From JBEKTY01 sp049515555 (GTDB lineage Bacteria > Planctomycetota > Planctomycetia > Pirellulales > Thermoguttaceae): a DNA stretch of 64,000 nucleotides. The position numbers and the translations under genes are program-made. The notes under the pieces are model-generated. The model worked only from the letters and a program-made list of their open reading frames with translations, did not search any database and was not told the DNA's origin. Each line of letters starts with the position of its first letter. Within the stretch, counting starts at the first letter, position 1. The stretch lies in assembly GCA_049515555.1 (NCBI GenBank), contig JBEKTY010000001.1:62001-126000 (forward strand). Reading direction: 5' to 3'. Of this stretch, positions 9,229 to 19,500 are shown piece after piece.

Positions 9229-10443
9229 TCACTTGGCGGACAGCTTAACCTCGGTCGTCTGGCCACTCTTCACTTCGATCGTGTGCCCATGCAGGACATA
9301 CCGGCCGGGCCGGACGCCTTCAAAGATGATTGGTTTCTTCGTGTCGAACTCTCCCCCGCCCCCGTAGGTTCCTATTGCATTCCCGCCTTCGGGTTCCATG
9401 TACACGGAGTAACTTGCGGGGCGATTTTTTCCAGCGAAGTCGACGGTGACATGGACGCGCCCGGGTTTTGTCACCTGGAGTGCAACTTCCTTGGCCGGCA
9501 TGGTGATCGGCTGGCACCCTCTTGGAACCAGGCAATAGCCCGACTCCCGCAGCCAAATCCTGGCGCTGCCGGCGGGAACCATGTCCAAGCGAAAGCGGCC
9601 GTCGGCGTCGCTCTGGCACGCATACCCCTGCGGCGAGACATAGCATCCCTCCGCGCCCGACACTACCTCATTTAGTTCCAGTTTTGCACCGGGCAGCGGC
9701 TTGCCTGCGTCGTCGGTAATCGAGCCCGACACCGGCGCGGGGCGCGACAGCCCGCCATCGAAAGACTGCCAGCGGGGCTGGCCGTCCAACAGGGCGTGGC
9801 CGACAACCCGCGGCACGTAACCGTCCGCCTCGACCACCACGCGAAACGTGCCCGCCGGCGCCTTCTTCAGGACCCAGCGACCCTGCGGATCAGCGACCGT
9901 CTCGGCCACACCCTCCAATCGCACTCGCGCCGCGACCGGCCGCCTGGTCGCAGCATCATAGACCTTGCCTTCGAGCACGTGCCCATCTGCCGGTGTGAAG
10001 CCGTGGGCCTCGAGCCGTTCGTCAAGGACCTTCACCCCCTTGGGGATCTCGATTTTCGCGAACGGGATGTCTCCGCCGACGTACGCCGTCAATACCATCG
10101 GGCCACTGCCCCCAATAATCTGGTCCCCCGGAATACTGCCACGAATCAGATTCCAGTTGAATTGGACTTCCTTTCCACCAAGCGACTTAACCACGCCTTG
10201 CCCAGGCCGCAGGACGACCTCGTGGGCCTCCGCCTTCATGGCGGCGAAATTCCGCAAGGCATTATTGAGGGCCGCGGTGTCGCCCCGGTAATAGAATTGC
10301 GTGCTCGACATGCACCAGAAGGCATAGACCCGGTGGACGTCGTTCGCTGTGTTGCCGAACTCCTCCTGTGCAGTAGCCATCGCCTCAGCGGCTGCAAAGG
10401 AGATCAGGAAGAGGAACACCGAAGGGATTAGAATCCTGTTCAT
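9229..10443 (-). CDS. Exported protein with two carboxypeptidase-regulatory-like domains
   Basis: This 404-residue protein starts at MNRILIPSVFLFLISFAAAE, a clear signal peptide. The first ~130 residues (VYAFWCMSSTQFYYRGDTAALNN region) form a domain shared with the next gene upstream. Two carboxypeptidase-regulatory-like beta domains follow (LEGKVYDAATRRPVAARV and SGSITDDAGKPLPGAKL), then a short beta tail. Such domains are usually extracellular binding or structural modules. The promoter-proximal DNA and the first ~150 codons are a duplication of 10533-11060. The function is unknown. Confidence 0.8.
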   Translation of the reverse strand: MNRILIPSVFLFLISFAAAEAMATAQEEFGNTANDVHRVYAFWCMSSTQFYYRGDTAALNNALRNFAAMKAEAHEVVLRPGQGVVKSLGGKEVQFNWNLIRGSIPGDQIIGGSGPMVLTAYVGGDIPFAKIEIPKGVKVLDERLEAHGFTPADGHVLEGKVYDAATRRPVAARVRLEGVAETVADPQGRWVLKKAPAGTFRVVVEADGYVPRVVGHALLDGQPRWQSFDGGLSRPAPVSGSITDDAGKPLPGAKLELNEVVSGAEGCYVSPQGYACQSDADGRFRLDMVPAGSARIWLRESGYCLVPRGCQPITMPAKEVALQVTKPGRVHVTVDFAGKNRPASYSVYMEPEGGNAIGTYGGGGEFDTKKPIIFEGVRPGRYVLHGHTIEVKSGQTTEVKLSAK

Positions 10444-10532
10444 TGTCAGACTCCTTGAAGCGGTAGGATCGTGGTAGCACATTTTCGCATCCTTGAAACG
10501 CGCCAGGGTTCACTCTTCGCAATGGATCGCAA

Positions 10533-11060
10533 TCAGCGACCGTCTCGGCCACGGCCGCGTAATTGCCGTTCGTCAACGACCTTCACCCCTTTGGGGATCT
10601 CGATTTTCTCGAACGGGATGTCTCCGCCGACGTAGACCGTCAATACTGGGTTCTTGTCCGGAAACGCAAGATATAGACTCCAGTTGACTTGGACAGTTTC
10701 CTTTCCACCCAAGTTATGCACGCCTGGCCCGGGCTGCAGGACCACCTTGTGGACCTCCGCCTTGACGGCGGCGAACTTCCGCAAGGCATTATTGAGGGCC
10801 GAGGTGTCGCCCCGGTAATACAACTGCATGTGCCCCGGGTCCTGGAAGCCGGACCGCTCGGTCGGTGCTGCCATTCGCTGAAATTCGGTGCCATAGACTC
10901 GGTGGACGTCGTTTACAAGGGGCATGACACCTGGCCAGCCTGTGAACTGCTGCTCGGGGAGCGGTTCGTTGCCGACAAACAGCCCCGAAGTAGCCATTGC
11001 CTCGGCGGCGGCAAAGGAGATCAGGAAAAGAAAGACCGAAGGGATTAGAATTCTGCTCAT
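10533..11060 (-). CDS. Truncated paralog of the 9229-10443 protein
   Basis: This 175-residue product begins MSRILIPSVFLFLISFAAAE, almost identical to its neighbour, and keeps the first domain (MQLYYRGDTSALNNALRKFA, FEKIEIPKGVKVVDER). It then ends abruptly with a basic tail (QLRGRGRDGR). Just past the break another frame reads VAETVAD, which belongs to the regulatory-like domain of the intact copy, so an internal deletion probably shortened this gene. It may still make a small exported protein or be decaying. Confidence 0.65.
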   Translation of the reverse strand: MSRILIPSVFLFLISFAAAEAMATSGLFVGNEPLPEQQFTGWPGVMPLVNDVHRVYGTEFQRMAAPTERSGFQDPGHMQLYYRGDTSALNNALRKFAAVKAEVHKVVLQPGPGVHNLGGKETVQVNWSLYLAFPDKNPVLTVYVGGDIPFEKIEIPKGVKVVDERQLRGRGRDGR

Positions 11061-11175
11061 CGTCAGACTCCTTGGACCGGTAGGATTGTGGTAGCGCACT
11101 TTCGCATCCTGGAAACGCACCAGGGTTCACCTTCGCAGTGGATCGTAATCTCGGCGGGTTTCGGCGCATCCCGCG

Positions 11176-12636
11176 TCAATGGCGCGGGATGCCGTCTTCC
11201 ACGTCTTGGTTCATCCTGCGGATCTTCATTTCAGTTTCTTTGAGGTCTTGCGGCTTGCCGGGCTCGGCGGCTAGGATTCCGACCGGCTTGTAGACGCCGG
11301 TCTCCTTCGTATTTGGCCCGGACTTGATGAAGAGCAATGCCTGTTGCCCGACGGCGAGGTCTTCTCTCAGCAAACCCGCCAGCAGCTCATGGGCCTGTTG
11401 TGTGGGGGCCTGTAGGGGCGATGCTCCCGGAGCCCGGTAACGAGCGAGGGACTCGGCCCGGAGCCGCCATGTGTCCAAGTCGATGCGGATCGTGGCGGGC
11501 AGATTCGGCACCTTGCTTGGAACACTCTTGATCGCCGGATCGCGGAAGGATGCACGACCCTGCGGGCCGACGTAGAGCACGCTCACGATCTTCCACTCTG
11601 CCGAGGTATCGCCGATGTGGATCAACTCGGCGCGCACGACCTTCTCCGCGCGCCGGACGCACTCGTCCAGGTTCGCCGCCTGCACCTTTAGAGCGGTACC
11701 GGTCCGAATCACCTCGATGATGCTCTTCTCATAGTCATCGAGACTGAATGCCGCCGGAGCGCCGCATGCCAATGCCGCCTCCGACAGCCGACACACCGTG
11801 CCTTTCTCGGTCTTCCGGCACTCATCCAGGAACAGGATTGCATCGTGCCCGAATTGGATGTTGAGTGCACCAGCAACCTCGGCGTCTATTTCAGCCGCGG
11901 TCGGTTCGCGGTGGAGGCGCTGGCGAAGATTCGGCCGGGCGAGAGCGCCGGCCGGAACCCCTTGAGGGTCCACCAGGATCGCATCGGCCTCGATCCGGCC
12001 AAAAAGCACCTTCGTCACGTCGCACGCGAGGTACTTCCCGGTGACTTCGCGAACACGGGCGCGCACGATGGCCGACGCGCCGGCGACTTGGAGAGCCAAC
12101 GGCCGATCCTTTCGACCTAGTTCGTCTGGAATGCGCTGACTGGCAACCGGTGTTTCTACGGCAACCGGAGCGCTAGAGCTAGCCGGAGGTGTGGCGCTGA
12201 CTGGAACTTCAACGATTCCTCTAGGGATAGGGATAGCCGGAACTGTAGCGGCAGTCGCGACAGGCGGAGCCTTACGGATGGGCGCAGGTGGCTCTTCCAT
12301 CAGCGGAGCCGGAGTTGGTGCCGGCGCGCTCGCGGCGCCTCGATTCGTCGCCACGTCGGTCGAGACACTCCGCTCCGTCTCCGCGGGGCGCTGGGCTACG
12401 GTCGGGCCCCGGCGATTCTGCCAGAAGACCCACACGCTTATCGCTGCCAGCACCGTGGCTGCCAACGCGGCGGCCACCCAGCGTGCCGATCGCCGCGGCC
12501 TTGCCGACTGCGGACGCAAGGCTTCCGGCGGCGCGGCCTCCAACGCAGCGCCGATGCGCTGGCGGAGTTGCGGCGTGGCCGCCCGCGGGTGCAGCCGCTT
12601 CAGCCGGGCTTCAAAATCATCCAACGAATCCGTCAT
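11176..12636 (-). CDS. Membrane-anchored ECF partner (anti-sigma-like), local paralog family
   Basis: This 486-residue protein starts at MTDSLDDFEARL, whose ATG overlaps the stop of the sigma gene (TGATG). A short cytoplasmic N-terminus (FEARLKRLHPRAATPQLRQRI) precedes one transmembrane helix at residues 52-72. A proline/alanine-rich periplasmic linker and the two family modules follow (SAIVRARVREVTGKYLACDV, VVRAELIHIGDTSAEWKIVS, QQALLFIKSGPN). The layout of short cytoplasmic head, one helix and periplasmic domain, coupled to an ECF gene, suggests an anti-sigma or sensor role. No zinc-binding HxxxCxxC is present. Confidence 0.8.
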   Translation of the reverse strand: MTDSLDDFEARLKRLHPRAATPQLRQRIGAALEAAPPEALRPQSARPRRSARWVAAALAATVLAAISVWVFWQNRRGPTVAQRPAETERSVSTDVATNRGAASAPAPTPAPLMEEPPAPIRKAPPVATAATVPAIPIPRGIVEVPVSATPPASSSAPVAVETPVASQRIPDELGRKDRPLALQVAGASAIVRARVREVTGKYLACDVTKVLFGRIEADAILVDPQGVPAGALARPNLRQRLHREPTAAEIDAEVAGALNIQFGHDAILFLDECRKTEKGTVCRLSEAALACGAPAAFSLDDYEKSIIEVIRTGTALKVQAANLDECVRRAEKVVRAELIHIGDTSAEWKIVSVLYVGPQGRASFRDPAIKSVPSKVPNLPATIRIDLDTWRLRAESLARYRAPGASPLQAPTQQAHELLAGLLREDLAVGQQALLFIKSGPNTKETGVYKPVGILAAEPGKPQDLKETEMKIRRMNQDVEDGIPRH

Positions 12637-13139
12637 CAGATCACGTCCTCGTCCAAGTGGTTGCGCAAGGCGGCTAGCGCCAGGCGGTAGCGGGAAGCGG
12701 CCGTGTTGGCGGAAATGGCGAGCACCTCCCCGATGGCGGCAAAGGTCAATCCGCCCCAAATCTTCATCACCACGACCTGCCTCTGATCCAGCGACAGCTT
12801 TCCAAGGGCCCGCTCGATCTCCGCCCGTCCTTCTTGCTCCTCGGGGCAAAAACCGTCGGTCTCGAACCACGGCTCCTCCGCCGCGCCGATCCCGGCGGTG
12901 GTCTGTTCCTGCCGACGATGCTTCTGGCGGAACCGATCCATAGCAGCCCGCCGCACGCAGCCGTACAGGTAGGCAACCGGGTCGCGCACGCTATCCCCCT
13001 TCGCCCAGAAGTGCAGGAATGCCTCTTGGACGATATCCTCGGCGTCGGCGTGGCAATCGGACCACTGCCGCGCCAACAGGATCAGCGCGGGGACATGCTC
13101 GTCCCAGCAGACGGCCCACGGCAGTGACCGGTCGCTCAT
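12636..13139 (-). CDS. ECF sigma factor (cassette a)
   Basis: This 167-residue sigma-70 family protein has only the two ECF domains. Region 2 includes DCHADAEDIVQEAFLHFWAK, and region 4 includes LGKLSLDQRQVVVMKIWGG and the helix-turn-helix TFAAIGEVLAISANTAASR. It is expected to direct RNA polymerase to its own promoter class. It is coupled to the partner gene 11176-12636 through a TGATG overlap. Confidence 0.92.
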   Translation of the reverse strand: MSDRSLPWAVCWDEHVPALILLARQWSDCHADAEDIVQEAFLHFWAKGDSVRDPVAYLYGCVRRAAMDRFRQKHRRQEQTTAGIGAAEEPWFETDGFCPEEQEGRAEIERALGKLSLDQRQVVVMKIWGGLTFAAIGEVLAISANTAASRYRLALAALRNHLDEDVI

Positions 13140-13188
13140 TCCCTGGTTGGCCTCGCTATAAGTAAGACGCTCGGCGCGGGCTGATTTG

Positions 13189-13440
13189 TCACTTTGCCCC
13201 GTCGATTATCGCGAAAAACTCGGCAGGGCACAGGAACCAGCTCGCCCGGGATGAAACAGGCCGGGTTGGGAACGGGCGGCCCCCTCTTGGAACCAGGCAA
13301 TAGTCCGACTCCCGCAGCCGAATCCTGGCGCTGCTGACGGGAACCAGGTCCAAACGAAAGCGGCCGGCGGCGTCGGTCTTGCACACATACCCCTGCGGCG
13401 AGACATAATAGCATCCCTCCGCGCCGGACTCCAAGCTCAA
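13189..13440 (-). pseudogene. Fragment of a third copy of the 9229-10443 gene
   Basis: A minus-strand segment reads SGAEGCYYVSPQGYVCKTD then RLRESDYCLVPRGG, matching the second regulatory-like domain of the gene at 9229 (SGAEGCYVSPQGYACQSD, WLRESGYCLVPRG). The similarity stops before the original C-terminus and there is no credible start, so this is a relic lying between a sigma gene and the large kinase. Confidence 0.7.
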
Positions 13441-13531
13441 CAGGTCCGAATCGGGCCCGGTGTGCGCCTCGTGTTGATTCAGCACCGTCCGCCTCCGCGG
13501 CCGCCTTCTCCCCGGCCAGGCGGCTCTCGGC

Positions 13532-16500
13532 TCACTGCTGTTCGCTGACAAACCAGATTTCCACGGACCGTTGCTCGCGGCTGAAGGACAATCCTGTTTG
13601 AGTGGCGAGATTCTTAAGGACTTTGCCGGTGAGTTCATCGCGCCGCTGGCCCATGCGGGCATAATCGGCGTCGCGGTGATACTCCCAGGAGATTCTCTGG
13701 GGCTCGTCGTGCGCCTGTGCTTCGTCGCCCTTCAGTTCATTGACAAGCGGAATGCCCAACAAATCGCCCACGTTAGCCAGGAATTCACCCATGTCGCCAC
13801 TTCCACCGCCCGCTCCGTCGTCGCTGGAATCTTCGGCATAAATCAGGATGCTTTTGCTCGACCCGGCGCCCGCCTTGGCACGACCTCGCGCGACAATCAC
13901 CTCGCGCTGCACGGCGCGCTGCTCGAAATGGATGTTGCGTTTGGTTTCACTGCGCAACGTCTTTTGCAGCGCGCCCAAGAGGGCTTTCGTGTTCACCCCT
14001 TCACGAACGGTCCAATCGCCTTCCAACGCCAGCTTCAACAAGTCGTCCGGGCCTTGGATTTCGTATCGCATCAGCCGAGACACATCTTGAAGCGCGCCGC
14101 GCAGAGTGTGTTTGTGCGAACCGCCGAAGCCACATCCCCATTGGCGCACTCCCTTGTCATTTTGGTGGAAGGTGATGTAGTTCGGCAGGCACGGGGGGAC
14201 TTGCAGGGCAAGGTGGCGCGAGGTCCCTTCGTTCAGGCAGTACTGCGTCCGCTCGGGGAGATACGGCGGCCGGATGTGCCTGACGAGTTCTCCGTCGTTG
14301 AGCCGATAGGCGGCCTGAAAACGCAGCAGCCAGGCGGGATAGTCATCGGTGCTGGGGCGCGATCCGCTGGCGGCGGAATCGCCCCACCAGTCCCACCGCC
14401 CGACAAATCCGCCTTTCTCGCGATCCGTTCCGCCGATGAACAACGCATTGCCTTGCGGCAAGAAGGCCAGGGAGAACCAACATTGGGTCCGGAATGATTC
14501 GCTCTGCCGGATTTCCCCTTGCGGCTTTCCGGTGTTGGAATCCCACAGCGTGACCGCGTTCTTCGCACTGCGGGCCGCGATGAACTTGCCGTCCGGTGAG
14601 AAGGCCACGGGCCCCACTATGTCATCCACCGGCCATGCGAAGTCCTCGTTGCCGGAATCCACGTGCGCGACGTGGATCATCCCGCTCGAGAGATCTCTGT
14701 CCTCTCGGTAGCGGAGGTAGCCGACGGCGATCCGCAGACTGTCGGACGCGAAAGCGAGCGATTGTGGGTAGCCGCTGCTCCGAATCTGAATCATCCGCTT
14801 CATCTGCCATGTCTGCGCGTCCCATAACTTCACGCCGCTGTGGTAGTCGGCGTGCGAGGGAGACCAGAGGCCCTCGCTGGCGAGCCACTTGCCATCGGGC
14901 GAAAATGCGACGGCGACGACCTCCGCGTGCCCGACCAACTCGTGCCGCGGCGCGCCGCTGGCCACATCCCAAACCCGCAAGTTTCCCGGCCTGGTGGTGA
15001 GATCCGACCCTTGAGGTATCGTGGAAGGATCGGGGATCGGTGTCCCGCCCGTGGCCAGGAGGCTGCCGCCGGGTGAGAATGCCAGCGAGGCGACGTGGCC
15101 AAGCGCGCGAGGCGGCCGGGGGAGTTTCTCGTTCGCGTTGCCGTCTCCGCTCTTCTTGCTCGCATCGCCCAGCGACCGCAGAAAATCACCCGTCGCCAGG
15201 TCGAACAGTTTCACCTGGCCGAGTCTGCTGCCGGCGGCCAGCACTCGCGAGTCGGGTGAAAATGCCAGCGTCATGACTGCCGCGTCAGCCTCCTGCACGG
15301 TCTCGTTGCGGAGGAGGAGCGTCTCCTCTTCTTTGCTGAACAGCTTCAAGGTCCGGATGGTCCTGCCGGTCTTGGCGTCCAGGAGACTCCCCACCCCAGC
15401 GCCTCCCGCAACGGCCAGCGTCCGCCCATCCGGCGAGCAGGCGATCGTATACACGCTGGCTGCGGGATAAACGTCGAAGGTCCGCCGAAGCGAAGAACTG
15501 AGCGATCGCGCCGGGTCTTGCACCAGCTTGTAGCGGAACTTCATGCCATGCCCTTTGTCATTGCTGTCGGGCTGGCCGCGCCAATCCTCGACGACGCCGA
15601 TGATTTGCAGGATGCCCAGCGCGCCGCGCGAAGTCTTGAAAAGGTAGGTGGCGGGGAAATCCTTCGTCCTCGGTTCCACCACGCCGTAGCTGGAGCGCAC
15701 ATGCTTCATGGCCTTCACCACCTCCTCGGCGGCCAGGCTATCCCATTTCAGGTCGTGGACATCTTGCGTGAAGACGCACCCCTTGCCGACGAGTCGCGTG
15801 CCTTCGTCAGTGAACGTCACGGTCATGTCTGCGCCGCCCGCGTATTCGACTTTCTGCCGATCCTTTTCAAACTCCTCCTGGGTGGTGTCGGGGCCGTGGC
15901 CGACCATGAATGTCCGGCCGTTCTGGAACTGGAAGTATTGCTGCTGGCAGTCCACCCCGGACGGCAGCACGCGCTCGATCACCGGGCCGAATTGCAAGAG
16001 TGAGTCGGACGCGGTCCGCATCACGCCGGCTTGTTCCGGCCGGCTTTGCGCCGCCTTGGCGTCTTTCACTCGATGGAAAACCATCCATGCCAGCAGGCGG
16101 CGGCCCTTATCTCCCTTGCCGACGTCAATGACCACGGGCTGGTCCAGCCGCGCATCGCCGCTGTGGGCGAGTTCCTGAACGGTCGTGCGCTCGTCCTGGC
16201 CGGGAGGCTGCCGCAGGCTGATCGAGAGTTTCACCGCGTAGTGGACAGTCTCTCCGTCGAGCGTGGGCCGCAGATGTGCGGTGACGCCCGTGGGCGCGGG
16301 AGCAAGCGCGTCCGCCGCCGTGCCGCTCACGCACTTGATTTCACAATCCCGGCCGCTCGCTGTGATCACTTTCGGCGCGGAGAGGATTTCCACGCCGGGC
16401 TTCTTCTGGATGGCGGCCAGATCGAGTTTCGCCAAATCGACGGGCAATCCGCTGGGCATTTCGATAAGACAAATCTCGGCCAAGACCGTGGGCGCGGATG

Positions 16501-19500
16501 CCATTCTACTTTTCGCAGGCGGCTGCACCAGCTTGTAGCGAATCTTCACGCCGCGCGGGTTGTCGGTGAAGCCGGTGACTTGAAGGATGCCCATCCGGCC
16601 GGCGCGAGTTTGGAACAGGTAGGTCGCGGGAAACTTTCCGTCGGTAACCAAGTCGGCCACTTGAGGAATGAATCCCCACCCGGAGAGTCTGCCTTTCAAC
16701 TGTTCCGCGAGTTGCGTGGTTGTGATCTGGTCCCAAACATCATTAGCAACGGGGATGGCCGGCAAATCCAGGCCTAACACGCCCCCCTTGATGGGCTTTT
16801 CCTTGTCCATCGTGACCGTAGCCACGGCATCGATGTGATTGCTCCGCGCCCAGGCCATGGCCTCGCGCAGCTCCGGAGAGTCTGTTCTCGTCTTCAGTGT
16901 GATGGCCGCGGGAAGGGCCGTGAGTTCCCCGGAATCGAGATTAAGAGCGCATTTCTCGCGCGTGGCTTGCGGATCATTCACCACTCGCTCGATCACCGGG
17001 CCGAAGGAAGGCTGCTGCGCAGCGACGGGAGCGGCGGGGGCTTTCACGTCCACCGTGACCGGCGCGGTTTCCAGGTCGCCTCGCCAGTCAAGAGGATACG
17101 ACTCGTCGGGCCCTCCTTTTATATCCGGGAAATTCAGGCCGAAGCGAATCGTGAATTTGCCCGGCTTGACCTTGACGTAGTAGGCCACCGGGGATGCCGC
17201 TTCCTTGTCATTCGCGTCCTCGGCAAGAAACTCCAGACTGCCGCTGTTAAAGACCGCCTTATCGCCGGGTTGCACAATGGCTCGTAGAATCGCCGGCTCT
17301 CCGGTCGAAAGAATATGTTCAACATCGACCTTCCGGCCCTGATCATCCTCGATCGTGAGATTGTCATTCTGTCGCCAACTCAGGCCCGCGACATAGACGC
17401 CATTGGTAGATCTGTTGCGGATGTGGAACACGACCCCGATCGGTTCGCCCAGCCTGAACGTGCCGCTGGCGGGCTTGAGTTCGACCGCCGCCTGCAAGCC
17501 GTTCACCACCGGGCCGAAGGAGAGATTCTGCCCGGCGGCGGTCTCTGGTGCGCCGCCCTGCACCAGCTTGTAGCGGAATTTCATGCCACGCCCATTAGAG
17601 CCGCGTTCGTCCTCGACGGCGCCGATGACTTGCAAGATGCCCACCTCGCCGCGCGAGGTCTTGAAGAGGTAGCTGACGGGCAACTCCTTCGTCTTCGGCT
17701 CCACCACGCCGTGGCTGTCGCTCACGAGCTTCATCTTGTGCGCCGCTTCCTCGGCGGCCGTCTTTTCCCAGCTCACCCCGTAGCGACTGTACCGATCTTG
17801 CGTGAAGATACACCCCTTGCCGGTGATCTCGATGCGCTCCTTATCAGACCATGCGAACATGTCCACGCCGCCCGCGTCTTCGACCTTCTTCCAATCCTCT
17901 TCGGCCTCCTCCTTGGTCGTGATGGGGCCGCGGCCGACGATGAAAACCTCTCCGCTGCGGAACTGGAAGTATTGCTGCCTGCACACAACGCCGGACGGCA
18001 GCACGCGCTCGATCACCGGACCGAAGGTCGCCTTGGGCTTTTCCGCGGGTGGCGATCCGGCGGGCACCACCAGTTTGTAGCGAATCTTTATGCCGCGCGG
18101 TTCACCGGGCTTCTTGTCGTCGACGAAGCCCACGATCTGTAGAACGCCCACGTGGCCTTCGCGGGTCTTGAAATAGAAAGTAGCCGGCAGCTCCTTGCCG
18201 GGCATGAGAACCGCCGGCGTGGCCCCGGTTGCCTGAGCCATCACGTCCAGGAGCCCCGCCGCCGGCAGTTGGTCCCACTCCCGGCTGTCCGGCCTGGGAA
18301 AGATCGCCAGATCGATGCCGACCGGGACGTCCTCGGCGAGCAGGTCGATGCCCTTCTTTGCCGCCCACGCCCTCACGTCCGCGACGTTGCCGGGATTCAC
18401 CTCTTGCGGACTGGGCGCGTCGTAAAGTGTGCCGGTGTCCAAATCGAGAAACCGATCGTGTTGGCGGTCCGTGGGATTGAGTGTCCGCTCGATCACCGGG
18501 CCGAATGTCGCTTGTGACGGGGCTTTTTCGGCCGCCGCCTGCCGGAGCATTTTCAGCGCCGCCTGCGCATTCGCCTGAACCAATGCCTCGGGATCTTTGA
18601 GGGCCTTTTCCAATACCCCGGTCGCGGCCGGATTGCCTAAGAAGCCCAAGGCAATGGCTGCGCAACGCCGCGCGTAACCGCTCCGGTCGTCGGTCGTCAT
18701 TTTCGTCAAGACCGCCAGGCTGCTCGCAACGCGATTTCCACCGAGAGCCAGCGCCGCCATCCCCCGCGTGAGGTCTTCCTGGTGTGCGCAAAGCCCCAAC
18801 AGCCGCGGAACGGCCGGCGCGATGGAAGCGAACTTCACTTGCCACAGGATGTAGATGGCCGCACGGCGGACCGTGGCCTCCTGAGAATCGAGGAACTTGC
18901 AAAGGTTCCCCACCACGTCCGCCGGGTTCAGTTGTAAGAGCGATTCCATCGCCTCGGACACGCGCGGATCGCCTTCCGCACAGGTCGAGATCGTCTTGAC
19001 GGCCTTTTCCACTGCCTCGGGCACTGTCCCCGTCGCGGACTGGCGAGGGGGCGACACTGCCACACGGATGGGAGTTGTCTCGCCTGACCTTGCCGTCCAC
19101 TGGCCAATAGTCACGCTGCAAGTGCCGTCACGGCCGACCTGCGGTTGGCCGGCGCGGAAGACGAGTTGGCCTTCCGACAACGCCGCGGTGCCGATTTGTT
19201 TTACGCCGTCGAGGGTGAGTGAGCGACTCGGTTTGCAGTATTCCGGCTCGACGCGGCAGCTCAACCCCTGCGGGCCCATTTCCAGCGAGGTTGTAAAACG
19301 CGTCGCTTTCAGAAACCCATTGCCCCAGCCGTTGTTGCGATTGTCACCGGCATAGAAGTGAATCCACGCATGTGCGGGGGCCTTCCCTTCGATGACCACT
19401 TTGTTTCCGGTGACTGTCACGCGCTCGATCACCGGGCCGAAGGAGGCCTTCGTTGCACTCGGCAAAGCGACCTTGCCAACCGGAATGAATTGCACACTCT

